Source: a virus. From it: a stretch of DNA of 64,000 bases. The DNA lies in the IMG/VR virus record IMGVR_UViG_3300028676_000005, positions 1-64,000 of that record, one strand, 5' to 3'. The notes under the pieces are model-generated. The model had not been told where the DNA came from, ran no database searches, and saw only the letters and a program-made list of their open reading frames with translations. Below are positions 23,501 through 31,763 of the stretch, in pieces (position 1 is the first letter of the stretch; each line of letters starts with the position of its first letter). The position numbers and the translations under genes were made by a program.

Positions 23501-23848
23501 GTCCACACCTTTCAGCATTGGGTTGTTAAGTTGCAAACAGAAGAAGTAGTTCTTAATCCCCTGCCTTTTAAAAATCTCTGCCGTACGTAAGAAACTTTTG
23601 TTAGGGGTTTCCATATCCGGAACTGCCCGATAACGCATGAAGTCCTTAAGAAAACGTACAGTCTTAATGCTGTGCAAACTATCTTCGTTGAAGTGAGCCA
23701 TTAACAACTCATCTTCGGTACGTGCTTTCCAATCGACACGCAGTCTATCGTCGTCAATCAATTCCTTAGGAAGATTGTGTGTCCCCAGATAGTCGTACAT
23801 GCCCTTGGCCGATTCGAGTAATCTAGCGTACTCTACATTCGTGACCAT
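20567..23848 (-). CDS. terL: Terminase large subunit, interrupted by an intein
   Basis: 1093 codons from ATG 23848 (GGAG seven bases upstream; a TTG two codons earlier is less likely). Residues 178-183 (PRQQGK) are the first part of the packaging-motor Walker A, which resumes as TVSVQVINFW only after 315 residues. The inserted segment is an intein, described separately. After it come Walker B (TTFLDEPGYI, near residue 598) and the RNase H-like nuclease start (HFIIGVDTSS, near 790). The mature terminase would be about 778 residues, close to phiKZ gp25. It uses ATP to translocate DNA into capsids and cuts concatemers. Packaging depends on splicing, because the intein splits the ATP-binding loop. 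Position before the three virion genes and sheath matches phiKZ gp25-gp30. Confidence 0.92.
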   Translation of the reverse strand: MVTNVEYARLLESAKGMYDYLGTHNLPKELIDDDRLRVDWKARTEDELLMAHFNEDSLHSIKTVRFLKDFMRYRAVPDMETPNKSFLRTAEIFKRQGIKNYFFCLQLNNPMLKGVDPYAEDLTNDQRMWIMEECRTNFWYFLREICKVRSDRFFQANRGNISFIWNYLNHITSYMIMPRQQGKFQRNSSKVRVKRYMPGNGTIRLEDRWVKIKDLRIGDEVIDRLGKPTTVIGIHPQGKKRLYTIECSDGRRTDAGAEHLWNIGDHSNEINGEPVWDEYTTAQIITLIKKGVKVELPVITPEDGPCQNHITDPYIMGTLFAQEQQGGKLKLANLSTTAVNFIATNMPKHLRLVVEGDAYYLTMGNNKDFSIRREAGLPTDYLEGSIKDRTAALQAFLDQGQVTKSGVLCEGLTPVLINQVQYLARSLGGTAKGFKDSVVVTLPDEVGYFRFKDAPRPDVENRLFITKTSYAGHDECTCIEVDNEEHLYVTDDFIVTHNTVSVQVINFWLTYINGRGYKTHVITLKSDNRAQFIDAVKRMRSCIPTYLVNPTYKDKDAGTSLTYRSFGDDKVNVLTINVPQIGKDAAGDVGRGLTVGTTFLDEPGYIPWIEAIINGSMPSALTEMELCREAGITYGIGYITTPNTTLHPSGEFMFKKLMSATEWREKFFDSFSESHLKDRLIRASPESTTSPAVSMIYNYLQLGKNKDWVKRTIDDLKLTLAKAKIDLLLMWVEDGESRLFDDITREAINNVKRERVWSKEYRNSGLFVDFFVTQEKLAEMSKKEHNDHFIIGVDTSSAINKDACTVVIRSMKTGTVVGVGRYALALLDDVTAVIVDLLEVIQNSVLVIERNYAHHMIDSLLIILPSKGMDPFTRIYNQVYQDPVNHQKELEIVQNTKFAYRDKNFYLKLKHLFGFVTTANSRKVLYGLIQEAVAITGYGINYDKLADELINLRTKGDRIDHDSKQHDDLVISWLLTYWFIKLGANKPFYGIMSALALIETQSLLDVGKDKKAPPVDPSMLKFFENIRLKIAAFTEELLKTPDNILAIRLEAEIIKLSKLLPPDAAKLLTVDTLIENAKLERAKRMVQNKKKAA
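22355..23299 (-). mobile_element. Class 3 intein with decayed LAGLIDADG endonuclease, in terL
   Basis: 315 residues from Phe after GK to Asn before Thr. It ends VTHN and the next extein residue is Thr, as in inteins. Residue 1 is Phe, not Cys/Ser/Ala, so the usual first nucleophile is missing. The three class 3 marks are present: Trp in block B (AEHLW, intein residue 78), Cys in block F (CTCIEVD, residue 295) and Thr in block G (VTHN, residue 313). The central part has LAGLIDADG-like blocks, but both acidic active residues are gone: IMGTLFAQ (near 132) and LQAFLDQGQ (near 210-218). The intein should splice but not home. Confidence 0.88.
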
Positions 23849-23873
23849 GACCAAACTCCGTTTGTTGAAAACA

Positions 23874-23903
23874 CTAACCTACTGGCTTACGCCAGTAGGT
23901 TAG
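23874..23903 (-). terminator. Hairpin terminator upstream of terL
   Basis: CTAACCTACTGGC / GCCAGTAGGTTAG, a 13-bp perfect stem, followed by TGTTTTC on the minus strand. It separates the virion operon from terL. Confidence 0.8.
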
Positions 23904-23928
23904 CTCGCCTGTAGTATTTACACAGTTG

Positions 23929-24135
23929 TTACTGGGCCACAGGACTTTCTACAAAACCAGCAGGAGGTTTTTCTACTTCACGGCTAGTGACAGCCCGATC
24001 ATCGTAGATAAGAACTTCGGTGCTTTCGCCGTTTTGCAGAATGCGCTCTTCGATAACCTTACCGTTGGCGGTAACACTTACCAACACGTATTTGGTATCA
24101 GCGCAATGCGCACTAACGTTTACTTTAGAAGTCAT
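23929..24135 (-). CDS. Hypothetical protein, 68 aa
   Basis: Unrecognised. ATG 24135 has AAGGAAC upstream and is 15 bases after the previous stop. Beta-like throughout (YVLVSVTANGKVIEERIL), ending in a Pro-rich tail (EKPPAGFVESPVAQ). Last gene of the minus-strand virion operon, so probably a minor structural or assembly protein. Confidence 0.68.
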   Translation of the reverse strand: MTSKVNVSAHCADTKYVLVSVTANGKVIEERILQNGESTEVLIYDDRAVTSREVEKPPAGFVESPVAQ

Positions 24136-24150
24136 GACAGTTCCTTGAGG

Positions 24151-25872
24151 TTAAAGGGTTACAACAATACCAGTTGCAGCAAGCTGCAACTCATTACCCT
24201 GACCATCGCGGGAGACCCAATTCATGAACCAGGTTTTGCCTGGCTGTAGCGAAACAGGAATCGGAAGATTCTTATTCCAGTCATTAATCGAGAACAACCA
24301 CTTACGCCCATCTTCATGCATCAGATAGAAGTGCGTTGGGTCAGGGGCCTTCTCCTCGTTCCAAGTAGCGAAACTAGGGTAGACACCGCGATACAACCCA
24401 GCAAGCCATGCAGCCTGGTCAAGGAAGCCGTTAGTTACAGTAGCAACAGATGCGGACCCGTTGTTACTGACAACTTTCAGATTCAAGGCCTGGTAGGTCG
24501 GCTTGTTGAATACAAAGCTCACATCAAACTTCTTACCTGCTGTGTTAATGTCTCGATACAACGAGATATCAACGTGCTGGATAAACGTAGCGCTCACGTA
24601 AGTAGGAGCCACGTCACGCAAGTTAAGGTTGAAGATCATGCTCTGCGTAATGCCGTACCCACTTGGACGCCATGCAGGGCTGTTATCGTTGAATGTAACA
24701 AATGCAGACACATCGACAAAGGTCTTACGATCCAAGTCGTACATGAAGTGCTGCAAGCGATAACCAGCCAGGCTAGCATCCCATTGAGGATACGTGTACA
24801 GACGTGGGCTGTACGCCCCATCTTGATCACCAGCTTCAAGAGTGTAGATCTTGCGCTCAAACAACGGGTTGCCAGGGCGACTGATGTAGAACTGCTCGTT
24901 TACACCCAACTGATAGACAAGCACAATCTCGCTCGTCTGGCCAGGCCAGGTTGGTCGATGCTCGTTGACACCTTCCAGACGGAACTTGCCACCGTTAACA
25001 GGTAACAGACCAGAGGTAGATCCATCGCTGTAAAGAACCTCCGCACGCAATTCCAAACTCAACAGGTTAACGTTGATAGGTACGACGACCTTGTCTGGGT
25101 TGTTGCTGTTGGAGAACCAAGGTGAAACCAAACGAATGGTGTCAATGTACTTGGTACCAATGCGGTGATCCTTCATGTAGGCCGAATGTTGAGTGCGCAC
25201 AATCTGACCAGGAGGAATGAAGTTACCACCCTGATCGTAGAACGCCAAGAAGCACTGGCTACCGTTAGGCAACGACTGTTCGTTCTCAGTAACACTGAAA
25301 GGACCAGTGGTCATGATCTCGAGGTTAGTGCGGTCAACGATCTCTGCCAAACGAGTCGGTACTTCGTTGTTCTGCTTAACGCCACCTTGGTCATAAACAG
25401 CCGAGATAACGTTACCCAGATTACTAGGGCCAGGTCCACGGAACAACAGAGCGTATGCCGCACCAGGTCGCATGATTGTCGCATCAACACGAGCAACGTT
25501 TGGACGAACACTGAAGTCAACAGACAACAGCGCCTCGCCAATCATTGGGCCACCCTTCATACCAAACAACCAGTCCTGATCGATAACGTTCTCGTCAGTA
25601 GGGTTATTCAACGACCAGGGTACGAGAGTAGCTTTGAGGGTACCCTCGTAGTCAACCTTGGTGCAGAGCAACAGATAGCCATTGTTGGTATCGGCAATCA
25701 GCTCGTTCTCAAATGGAACAACATATTTATCTTTTTCAGACACCGGGTGGACGTCAGGGTCGTAGACGTCCTCCAGGTACAAGAGTGTGCGTCGCTCCCC
25801 ACGGTTACGTTGAGACGGCGCAACCCCGGCTACAGCATTTACAGCCGAGCTTTTGGGTACGTTATCGAACAT
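24151..25872 (-). CDS. Virion structural protein, 573 aa (phiKZ gp26-like by position)
   Basis: Large beta-rich soluble protein with no membrane segment, many Asn, Gly, Tyr and Trp residues, and repeated segments like LVPWSLNNPTDEN and FNDNSPAWRPSGYG. It overlaps the stop of the preceding gene by 11 bases; ATG 25872 has GGTGA upstream. The order terminase, three large virion genes, sheath, tube is that of phiKZ gp25-gp30, where gp26-gp28 are virion proteins, so this is likely a tail or baseplate component. The beta-rich content would suit a baseplate or fibre-like part. No enzymatic motif was seen. The function is inferred from synteny. Confidence 0.75.
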   Translation of the reverse strand: MFDNVPKSSAVNAVAGVAPSQRNRGERRTLLYLEDVYDPDVHPVSEKDKYVVPFENELIADTNNGYLLLCTKVDYEGTLKATLVPWSLNNPTDENVIDQDWLFGMKGGPMIGEALLSVDFSVRPNVARVDATIMRPGAAYALLFRGPGPSNLGNVISAVYDQGGVKQNNEVPTRLAEIVDRTNLEIMTTGPFSVTENEQSLPNGSQCFLAFYDQGGNFIPPGQIVRTQHSAYMKDHRIGTKYIDTIRLVSPWFSNSNNPDKVVVPINVNLLSLELRAEVLYSDGSTSGLLPVNGGKFRLEGVNEHRPTWPGQTSEIVLVYQLGVNEQFYISRPGNPLFERKIYTLEAGDQDGAYSPRLYTYPQWDASLAGYRLQHFMYDLDRKTFVDVSAFVTFNDNSPAWRPSGYGITQSMIFNLNLRDVAPTYVSATFIQHVDISLYRDINTAGKKFDVSFVFNKPTYQALNLKVVSNNGSASVATVTNGFLDQAAWLAGLYRGVYPSFATWNEEKAPDPTHFYLMHEDGRKWLFSINDWNKNLPIPVSLQPGKTWFMNWVSRDGQGNELQLAATGIVVTL

Positions 25873-28531
25873 TAGCGTTCACCTCATAATGTCCTTCAAT
25901 GGAACAAACCGAATTCAAGAAGAGGTCATTGACTTTCTTGATAAAGATAAATTCCCGAGGGGTTACAGTTGGAATGTTAAAGTTTGCGTACGGCATGATC
26001 GCAAAGTAACGACGATCATAATTGAGAATGACCGGGTCAAACTCAAGCCACCAGATATAGTTCTTAACCAGGTCCCGTACTTGCTGGTCGCTAAAGGTAG
26101 TTTCATCTTCGTTAAACTCAGGAAGTTCAATAAACCGATTAAGGATACCGTTGGTGATCACACTTAGGAAAGGACTAAACACCCGGTACTTGTCCTGCAA
26201 TGTAGGAACCGCAGGGTTACCGCTGCCAATTGGCTGTGTATCGTCACCCTTCTCATAACGGATCTCTTCAGCCAAAGTAGCAGGCTTAGGAAGATTAACG
26301 GTGAGGTAGTCAGAAACACGTTGGTCCATGTCTCGGCTACGCTTGCGCATAGGGAAACTCTGATGGTCCTCAACAAACCGAATAGGGCAGAAACTGTGTT
26401 TAACGCAGTAAGGCAACCCGTTCAAGTCTGTCCACTGATTATCTGGTACCAATCGTTCTGCACGAGGCACTTCATCTGTTAAGTAAAGCGCACCGCCAAT
26501 AACCGTACGAGTAACTCGATCCCCACGCAGGTTGTAACGATTAACGCGGCCAATAACGCCGCCGTCGATGAACCCAAGTTCGGTGTCAGCGTTTGGTCTA
26601 TCCAGATTATCGCTGAAACTATGCGCTCGTAAAGTGATTTCCTGCGCCCCATCAACAATGAACTCCTTGTTGACGATGTAGATGCGTTGTTTCTTCCAGA
26701 TCCAGTCAACCTTTTCGATGAGTGGATGCTTGTTAAGCCACACGTCTACTTCAGCAGGGCTGTACGGGAAGATATGCCCGCCACCTTCATAAATGTCGGT
26801 GAGAGCAAAAGACAAGCTGTGATCAAGGTGATCCAAGCTGAACGTGTAAGCAACGGATTTCTTGTTAGTTACCAAGATCCCACGTTGGTTGACACGGTCT
26901 AAGCCTTTCCAAGCTAATACACCGTTAACGATTGTGTAAACGTCTGTCTTCCCTGTGACGTCGACCCACTCACCTACAGTTTGGTTTAAATCAATATTCC
27001 AGCCGCAGGTGTAAACACGCAGGTCAAAATTACGATCCACCACAGTGTCACGGTTAGTGACTGTAATGTCAAACGACCGACCGTAGGCACCAAGTGTAAA
27101 CTCAACCATGGCACAGTTCTGATAAACAGGTGCGTAGTACTGACTACCTTCAACGTTGTGGTAATCAATGAGCAGCCCTTTGTCGTCGTATTCCCATGCG
27201 GTGTAACCGCCCTGGTAGGTCACAGGAACCTCGACGCCTATCGAACCTACCTCATACTTGACTCTTACTGGAGTCTCGCTCAAAACGCGTGTAGCGGCGT
27301 TGTAACCAACTGCTAAGTTAGCCTTTGGCCGAGTAATGCCATCCCACTGCAAACGAGTGAACGCCATTGAGGAACCTGATTCCAATCCAGGAGCAGTCCA
27401 CTCAGGGATTGTAGACTTATCGCCAGTCATCGCACGAATGATCCCGGTATCGTTAAGACGATAGAGATAACGAATGCGTTGATGTTCATTAGGCCATTGA
27501 TAGACCCAAGACGTTTTGCGCACTAGCACCGTAACGTATACGTCACTTAGCTTGGCCAAGTCAGGATGGTAAGTTGTGGCGTTCTGAATGAACTCATCTG
27601 CCAGAGCCACATCAACATGGGTCAGCTGACGAACAGCAGTAACGTCATTCCGTGGATACAACAAGCCACGTTTGTTCTTACCGGTCAGGTAATAGTCATT
27701 GTCGTCAAAATAACGAACAGTGAAATCACCTTTAACTTTTGGCGGGTGCAATATCAGTTTACGCTTTTTATCCAGATCGGAGTAAAAGTCGAGAAGCTGA
27801 CTGTACTTATATTTCTCGGTACGGATAACAGTTGGATCATGCCAGAACTCGACAATATCACCAGCTGCTAATCCTGGTATTGCATTAGGCGCTCCTTCAA
27901 AGTAAGCACCGTTATGGAATACCCCAGTATACCCAGGCTTGGCTTTCCACTGTTGATACATCGCCATAAAGGCGTTCATATCGATAGACGTGGAATGAAT
28001 CAGTGTTTCGTAAACATAGGGGTTATTAGCATCCAAGCTATTTTCCCATTTGTCCACACCCCCAGTTGAGTTATAGCAACGAAACCACATGTCCTGGGTG
28101 TAAGGTATTGGGTACTGTTGAAACTTCTCAAACGCAATCAGTGTAAGACCGTCGTAGGTTTTCATTACCCACGCGTGACTACGGCTGTACATGGAACCTT
28201 TATCGTTGTAAAGATCCAGCTGCAAACCACGCTTGCGACTCAACCGCCCAATGTTGATCCAGCGATCCAGTGGGTTGCGATTGAGGATCTCGTTATTAAA
28301 GTTCCAAAAACCAGGAGAAAGACCGCCCACACTAAAAATGTGAAAAGCACGTTTCTCTCTTGGCAACGCACGCCAACGGCCCATGTAAGGAAAGTTAACA
28401 GTAACTCCCCCATCCGCAGTTAACCGTACCAGCTTTACTTGGAATTGCCCGTTCTCTTCTGGATTACCCCAAATGTTGCGCTGGGCATACTTCACCAATG
28501 GGGTGTCGTCTGCCAGATTTCTTTGAGCCAT
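25862..28531 (-). CDS. Virion structural protein, 889 aa (phiKZ gp27-like by position)
   Basis: Very large, Tyr/Asn/Asp/Trp-rich, beta-predominant protein. ATG 28531 (MAQRNLADDTPLV) is preferred over a GTG three codons earlier because GGGTGA lies at a good distance. It has segments resembling those of the adjacent 573-residue protein (NNEILNRNPLDRWINIG, GVLAWKGLDRVNQRGIL), which suggests the two are distant relatives or share domains. Position between the probable gp26 and gp28 equivalents points to a tail or baseplate component. No metal or catalytic motif can be recognised. Confidence 0.75.
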   Translation of the reverse strand: MAQRNLADDTPLVKYAQRNIWGNPEENGQFQVKLVRLTADGGVTVNFPYMGRWRALPREKRAFHIFSVGGLSPGFWNFNNEILNRNPLDRWINIGRLSRKRGLQLDLYNDKGSMYSRSHAWVMKTYDGLTLIAFEKFQQYPIPYTQDMWFRCYNSTGGVDKWENSLDANNPYVYETLIHSTSIDMNAFMAMYQQWKAKPGYTGVFHNGAYFEGAPNAIPGLAAGDIVEFWHDPTVIRTEKYKYSQLLDFYSDLDKKRKLILHPPKVKGDFTVRYFDDNDYYLTGKNKRGLLYPRNDVTAVRQLTHVDVALADEFIQNATTYHPDLAKLSDVYVTVLVRKTSWVYQWPNEHQRIRYLYRLNDTGIIRAMTGDKSTIPEWTAPGLESGSSMAFTRLQWDGITRPKANLAVGYNAATRVLSETPVRVKYEVGSIGVEVPVTYQGGYTAWEYDDKGLLIDYHNVEGSQYYAPVYQNCAMVEFTLGAYGRSFDITVTNRDTVVDRNFDLRVYTCGWNIDLNQTVGEWVDVTGKTDVYTIVNGVLAWKGLDRVNQRGILVTNKKSVAYTFSLDHLDHSLSFALTDIYEGGGHIFPYSPAEVDVWLNKHPLIEKVDWIWKKQRIYIVNKEFIVDGAQEITLRAHSFSDNLDRPNADTELGFIDGGVIGRVNRYNLRGDRVTRTVIGGALYLTDEVPRAERLVPDNQWTDLNGLPYCVKHSFCPIRFVEDHQSFPMRKRSRDMDQRVSDYLTVNLPKPATLAEEIRYEKGDDTQPIGSGNPAVPTLQDKYRVFSPFLSVITNGILNRFIELPEFNEDETTFSDQQVRDLVKNYIWWLEFDPVILNYDRRYFAIMPYANFNIPTVTPREFIFIKKVNDLFLNSVCSIEGHYEVNANVR

Positions 28532-28536
28532 ACAGA

Positions 28537-29454
28537 TCACCCGTTGAGGTTATAAGCCAGATCAATACCGAGGGTAAACCCTTCCAGCAGTTTCTGGTTG
28601 AATTTAGGATCGAGTTGCAATCCAAGTGGCGTCTTGGCGTAAGCTTTAAATACAACAGCTCCGTAAACAAATGCGGTCATCAGGGTAGGGCATTCACAGG
28701 CAGCCCCAATGATGTGTTTCCCAAGAGCTGCGTAAGTAATGCTACCAATGACGTGCAAGAAATCTTTAAAGCTGAGATGCTTTAACTTGTAAAGTGTGGG
28801 GTTAGAAATGATAGCTTTGTGTAAAGCAATCAAATCAGTAAGCGGTTCGTCTACTTGCTCCAGAACCGTTACGATGTAACCTTTATCAGTTCCGTAGATG
28901 TTACGGAGGACATTGATAGTGACAAGCTCTACATCACTGCCAATGGGCTCTTCCAAACCAATGAAGTAGTGGGCCAAAAGGACCTTCAGTGTAAGTGCCT
29001 CATCACTAACCATTTGACTGCGACCAATCATGTTGTTCGAACCGAGGCTTGCCCGGTTTACCAACAGGTTACCGATCGAATCAGCAAAGGCTTTAGTAGT
29101 AACGTTACGGGCTTGCTTCAATGGAGTGAGCTTACCCGTTGCGACGTCCTGTTGTAAAAAGGCCGCTAGCCGCATGATGACCATCTCATTAGCGTTGGTC
29201 ACTTGATTGTTGTTTTGATTCCGATACGGCCGTTCGTCGTAAACGGTGATTGTCTTGCGGTTGTAAGCTTGCAAGGTAATTGGAAAACCGAATACTTCGA
29301 TGGGAAGCTTGTTTTCGTGGGTAAGAACAAATACTCCCTCTTTTTTAGATGGAGTAAGACTCTGACTAAGGTGAAGCGCTTGAATGGTTGCCTCCACCTT
29401 GTTAGCCACACGGAATGGCTTACCAACCGTGGTGCTGTATGCGTCGATTTGCAT
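28537..29454 (-). CDS. Virion structural protein, 305 aa (phiKZ gp28-like by position)
   Basis: ATG 29454 with CGAGGT upstream. It starts with an acidic/polar N terminus (MQIDAYSTTVGKPFR) and is mostly helical in the second half, with moderately hydrophobic segments near residues 235-275 (DFLHVIGSITYAALGKHIIGAA) that are too interrupted for a confident membrane segment. First gene of the minus-strand virion operon, divergent from the sheath gene. Synteny with phiKZ suggests a virion protein. Confidence 0.72.
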   Translation of the reverse strand: MQIDAYSTTVGKPFRVANKVEATIQALHLSQSLTPSKKEGVFVLTHENKLPIEVFGFPITLQAYNRKTITVYDERPYRNQNNNQVTNANEMVIMRLAAFLQQDVATGKLTPLKQARNVTTKAFADSIGNLLVNRASLGSNNMIGRSQMVSDEALTLKVLLAHYFIGLEEPIGSDVELVTINVLRNIYGTDKGYIVTVLEQVDEPLTDLIALHKAIISNPTLYKLKHLSFKDFLHVIGSITYAALGKHIIGAACECPTLMTAFVYGAVVFKAYAKTPLGLQLDPKFNQKLLEGFTLGIDLAYNLNG

Positions 29455-29474
29455 CGGTGACCTCGCAGAAATAA

Positions 29475-29482
29475 TATGTTAT
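29475..29482 (+). promoter_or_regulatory. Candidate late promoter upstream of sheath gene
   Basis: TATGTTAT, 89-96 bases before the sheath start. It shares TATGTTAT with the repeat upstream of the tRNA cluster; phiKZ late promoters have a short TATG core. Weak by itself. Confidence 0.35.
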
Positions 29483-29570
29483 GTGCCAGTGGTAAAAGAA
29501 CACTGAATTGCCATATAGGCTTGCATACGATTGTTTTAGGACCACCCCTTCAAACATTAACGAGGTTCAC

Positions 29571-31748
29571 ATGACTTCAGTTACTAGCATTGTTGCGGGG
29601 AAGGTAGAAAATCGGGGGATCAATGACGTATCGATTCCCGAGTACACACCTGCCCGGACAACTCGTCCACTTCACTCACCGGTCATCCATGGGGTCTTTC
29701 CAAAAGGTCAGCTCGCGGATGAGAACGGTATTGTCTGGGTAAACACCAGCCAAGTTAGTGCAGTGTTCGGTAGCGAAATTTTCGATCCGCTTTCCCCTTA
29801 CTACAACCCGACTTCCGTTCTCTTGCAGCGTTTGCAAGCCGGTGGTCAGGCTACTGTCGGTATTCGTCGTCTGTCTGCTAACAAAGTAGTGGCTACCACT
29901 CCAATGTCGGCGTTCGTGCAACGTGTTACCGTTCAGGATTATAAACGCGATGCGACTGGTCAGTTCCTCCGTGACGAAACCGGCGAACTCGTTCCAAATG
30001 ACGGTGTCACCTTCAGTGGTGTAAACATCGTTATCAAGATCGACCCAACTGGCGTTGGTAAAGGTCCAGGTGTTCTGAAGCGTCGCACCATTGCTGGCAC
30101 CCCAGCTGATGGCGCCACCCCAGCAGTTCCGGATACCGAAGTATTCCCTCTGTGGGACGGCATCGCTGGTGTAGGTGATTTCTACAACCGTGGCGGTATG
30201 AACTTCGGCGTTGCGCCAAACAGCTTCTCCTTTGGCGAAGTTGCGGCGTTCGTAAAAGACACCGGTGCTTTCCCGTTCAGCCTGCGTACCTTCACCGATA
30301 CCGACACTGGTCGTCGTGTAAACATGAAGACTCAAGCCGGCCGTGAAGTTGTTGAAGTCACCCTGTTTGACGTTACCAGTAATGCTGGTGTTCGTTACGG
30401 TCTGAAACGCGCCTTTGGCGAATTCACTGGCACCAATGCCAACCGTAAAGTGGTGCCGATCCCGGCTCCATACTCGGGTGTTCACGTTTATTCCGAATCG
30501 ATTGCTTCCCTCTGCCAAGCGCTGTATGCGATTGAAAAACCGCACAACACCGGCTTGCTGGAGACCAACAAGCTTCCGTATCGTCAAATGAACCCGTTCA
30601 CCTGTGTGAACCACAACAACGTACCGTACTTCGCTATCACTACCGAAGACACCATCAACTGGGACATGACTGCTGCTGTTAAAGTAAGCGGTGGTATCTC
30701 CCCGTTCTTCACGGCTGAAGGCAAACTGCCGGACTTCGTTACCCCGACTGAATTGGATGACCCGTTCGGTGTGTTGGTTGACTACAAGGCTCCGGTTAGC
30801 GTTCAAGAAGCCTGGGATGTAAACAACGGTCTGATCGCTGCTGACATGGAAACTTACGTGACCAGCATCGAACAAGCGAACGTTGTTCGTAACCGTCAGT
30901 CCGTGTTCTGGGACATCGGTTACTCGCAGGACGTTAAAGAACAAGCCATCCGACTCCTGGGTGCTCGTAAGGATATCATCGTGATTCCTTGCACCACCAT
31001 CTGGACTCCTGGCAAGTTCAACAACGTTCAGCAAATGTACGCGCGTGCTTCGCAGCTGAACAACCAAATGCGCATGTTCCCGGAATCTGATTTCTGGGGC
31101 ACTCCGTCCACTCGCGGTTCGATCAACCTGATCGAAGCTTTTGCGATCGACGAAGCAACTGGTAGCCCGTTCTCCGGTAACGTTGACCTGGCTTACGCGT
31201 TTGCACTGTTTGCTGGTAACGCAGCTGGTATGATCGTCCCGTCGGCTTCGCCTTCGCATGGCGACAACCGTATCCTGCGCACCATGCACAGCCCGAGCAT
31301 CGAATTCGAAGAAGACGTTCAGTCTGCTGAGAACTTCACTCGTGGTTGCATTACGCTGCGTCCGTACGACACCACCGATCAACTGTTCCGCCCTGCTCTG
31401 GTAACGATCAACCCTAACGTTGACTCCGTGATCAAAGACCTGGTAACGGCCTTCCTGTGCGTATGCGCTGAGAAGATCTCCCAGGATGAGTGGAACCGCG
31501 TTTGTGGTGACACCAACTACACCGCTGCCAACTACGTTGCTGTCTACAAAGATGGTTGCGAACGTCAGCTGCGTGACCGTCTGGGTTCCCTGGTACGTAA
31601 CATCACTGTTACCCCAAGCTATCTCGAAGGTGTTGTTGGTTCCAAGGCCGTGATGCAAGTTCGCATTGATGCTTACTTCAACAAGGCTAAATACCAAATG
31701 ACTCTCGACCTCTTCGCTCACAACGAAGAAGAGTTGAACAACGCCTAA
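29571..31748 (+). CDS. Contractile tail sheath protein (phiKZ gp29-like)
   Basis: 725 residues from ATG 29571 (MTSVTSIVAGKVENRG), which has GAGG seven bases upstream; the frame is open 21 codons further up without a site. KGQLADENGIVWVNTSQ, a long Gly/Ala/Val/Asp-rich body and a C-terminal domain with FLCVCAEKIS and DAYFNKAKYQMTLDLF fit sheath proteins of phiKZ-like phages (phiKZ gp29, 695 residues). The protein forms the contractile cylinder around the tube and drives injection. It has strongly biased, GC-rich codons, as expected for hundreds of copies per particle. The next gene is the tube protein, 15 bases later, and the two are surely co-expressed. Confidence 0.87.
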   Translation: MTSVTSIVAGKVENRGINDVSIPEYTPARTTRPLHSPVIHGVFPKGQLADENGIVWVNTSQVSAVFGSEIFDPLSPYYNPTSVLLQRLQAGGQATVGIRRLSANKVVATTPMSAFVQRVTVQDYKRDATGQFLRDETGELVPNDGVTFSGVNIVIKIDPTGVGKGPGVLKRRTIAGTPADGATPAVPDTEVFPLWDGIAGVGDFYNRGGMNFGVAPNSFSFGEVAAFVKDTGAFPFSLRTFTDTDTGRRVNMKTQAGREVVEVTLFDVTSNAGVRYGLKRAFGEFTGTNANRKVVPIPAPYSGVHVYSESIASLCQALYAIEKPHNTGLLETNKLPYRQMNPFTCVNHNNVPYFAITTEDTINWDMTAAVKVSGGISPFFTAEGKLPDFVTPTELDDPFGVLVDYKAPVSVQEAWDVNNGLIAADMETYVTSIEQANVVRNRQSVFWDIGYSQDVKEQAIRLLGARKDIIVIPCTTIWTPGKFNNVQQMYARASQLNNQMRMFPESDFWGTPSTRGSINLIEAFAIDEATGSPFSGNVDLAYAFALFAGNAAGMIVPSASPSHGDNRILRTMHSPSIEFEEDVQSAENFTRGCITLRPYDTTDQLFRPALVTINPNVDSVIKDLVTAFLCVCAEKISQDEWNRVCGDTNYTAANYVAVYKDGCERQLRDRLGSLVRNITVTPSYLEGVVGSKAVMQVRIDAYFNKAKYQMTLDLFAHNEEELNNA

Positions 31749-31763
31749 GGAGGAGTGACAGCC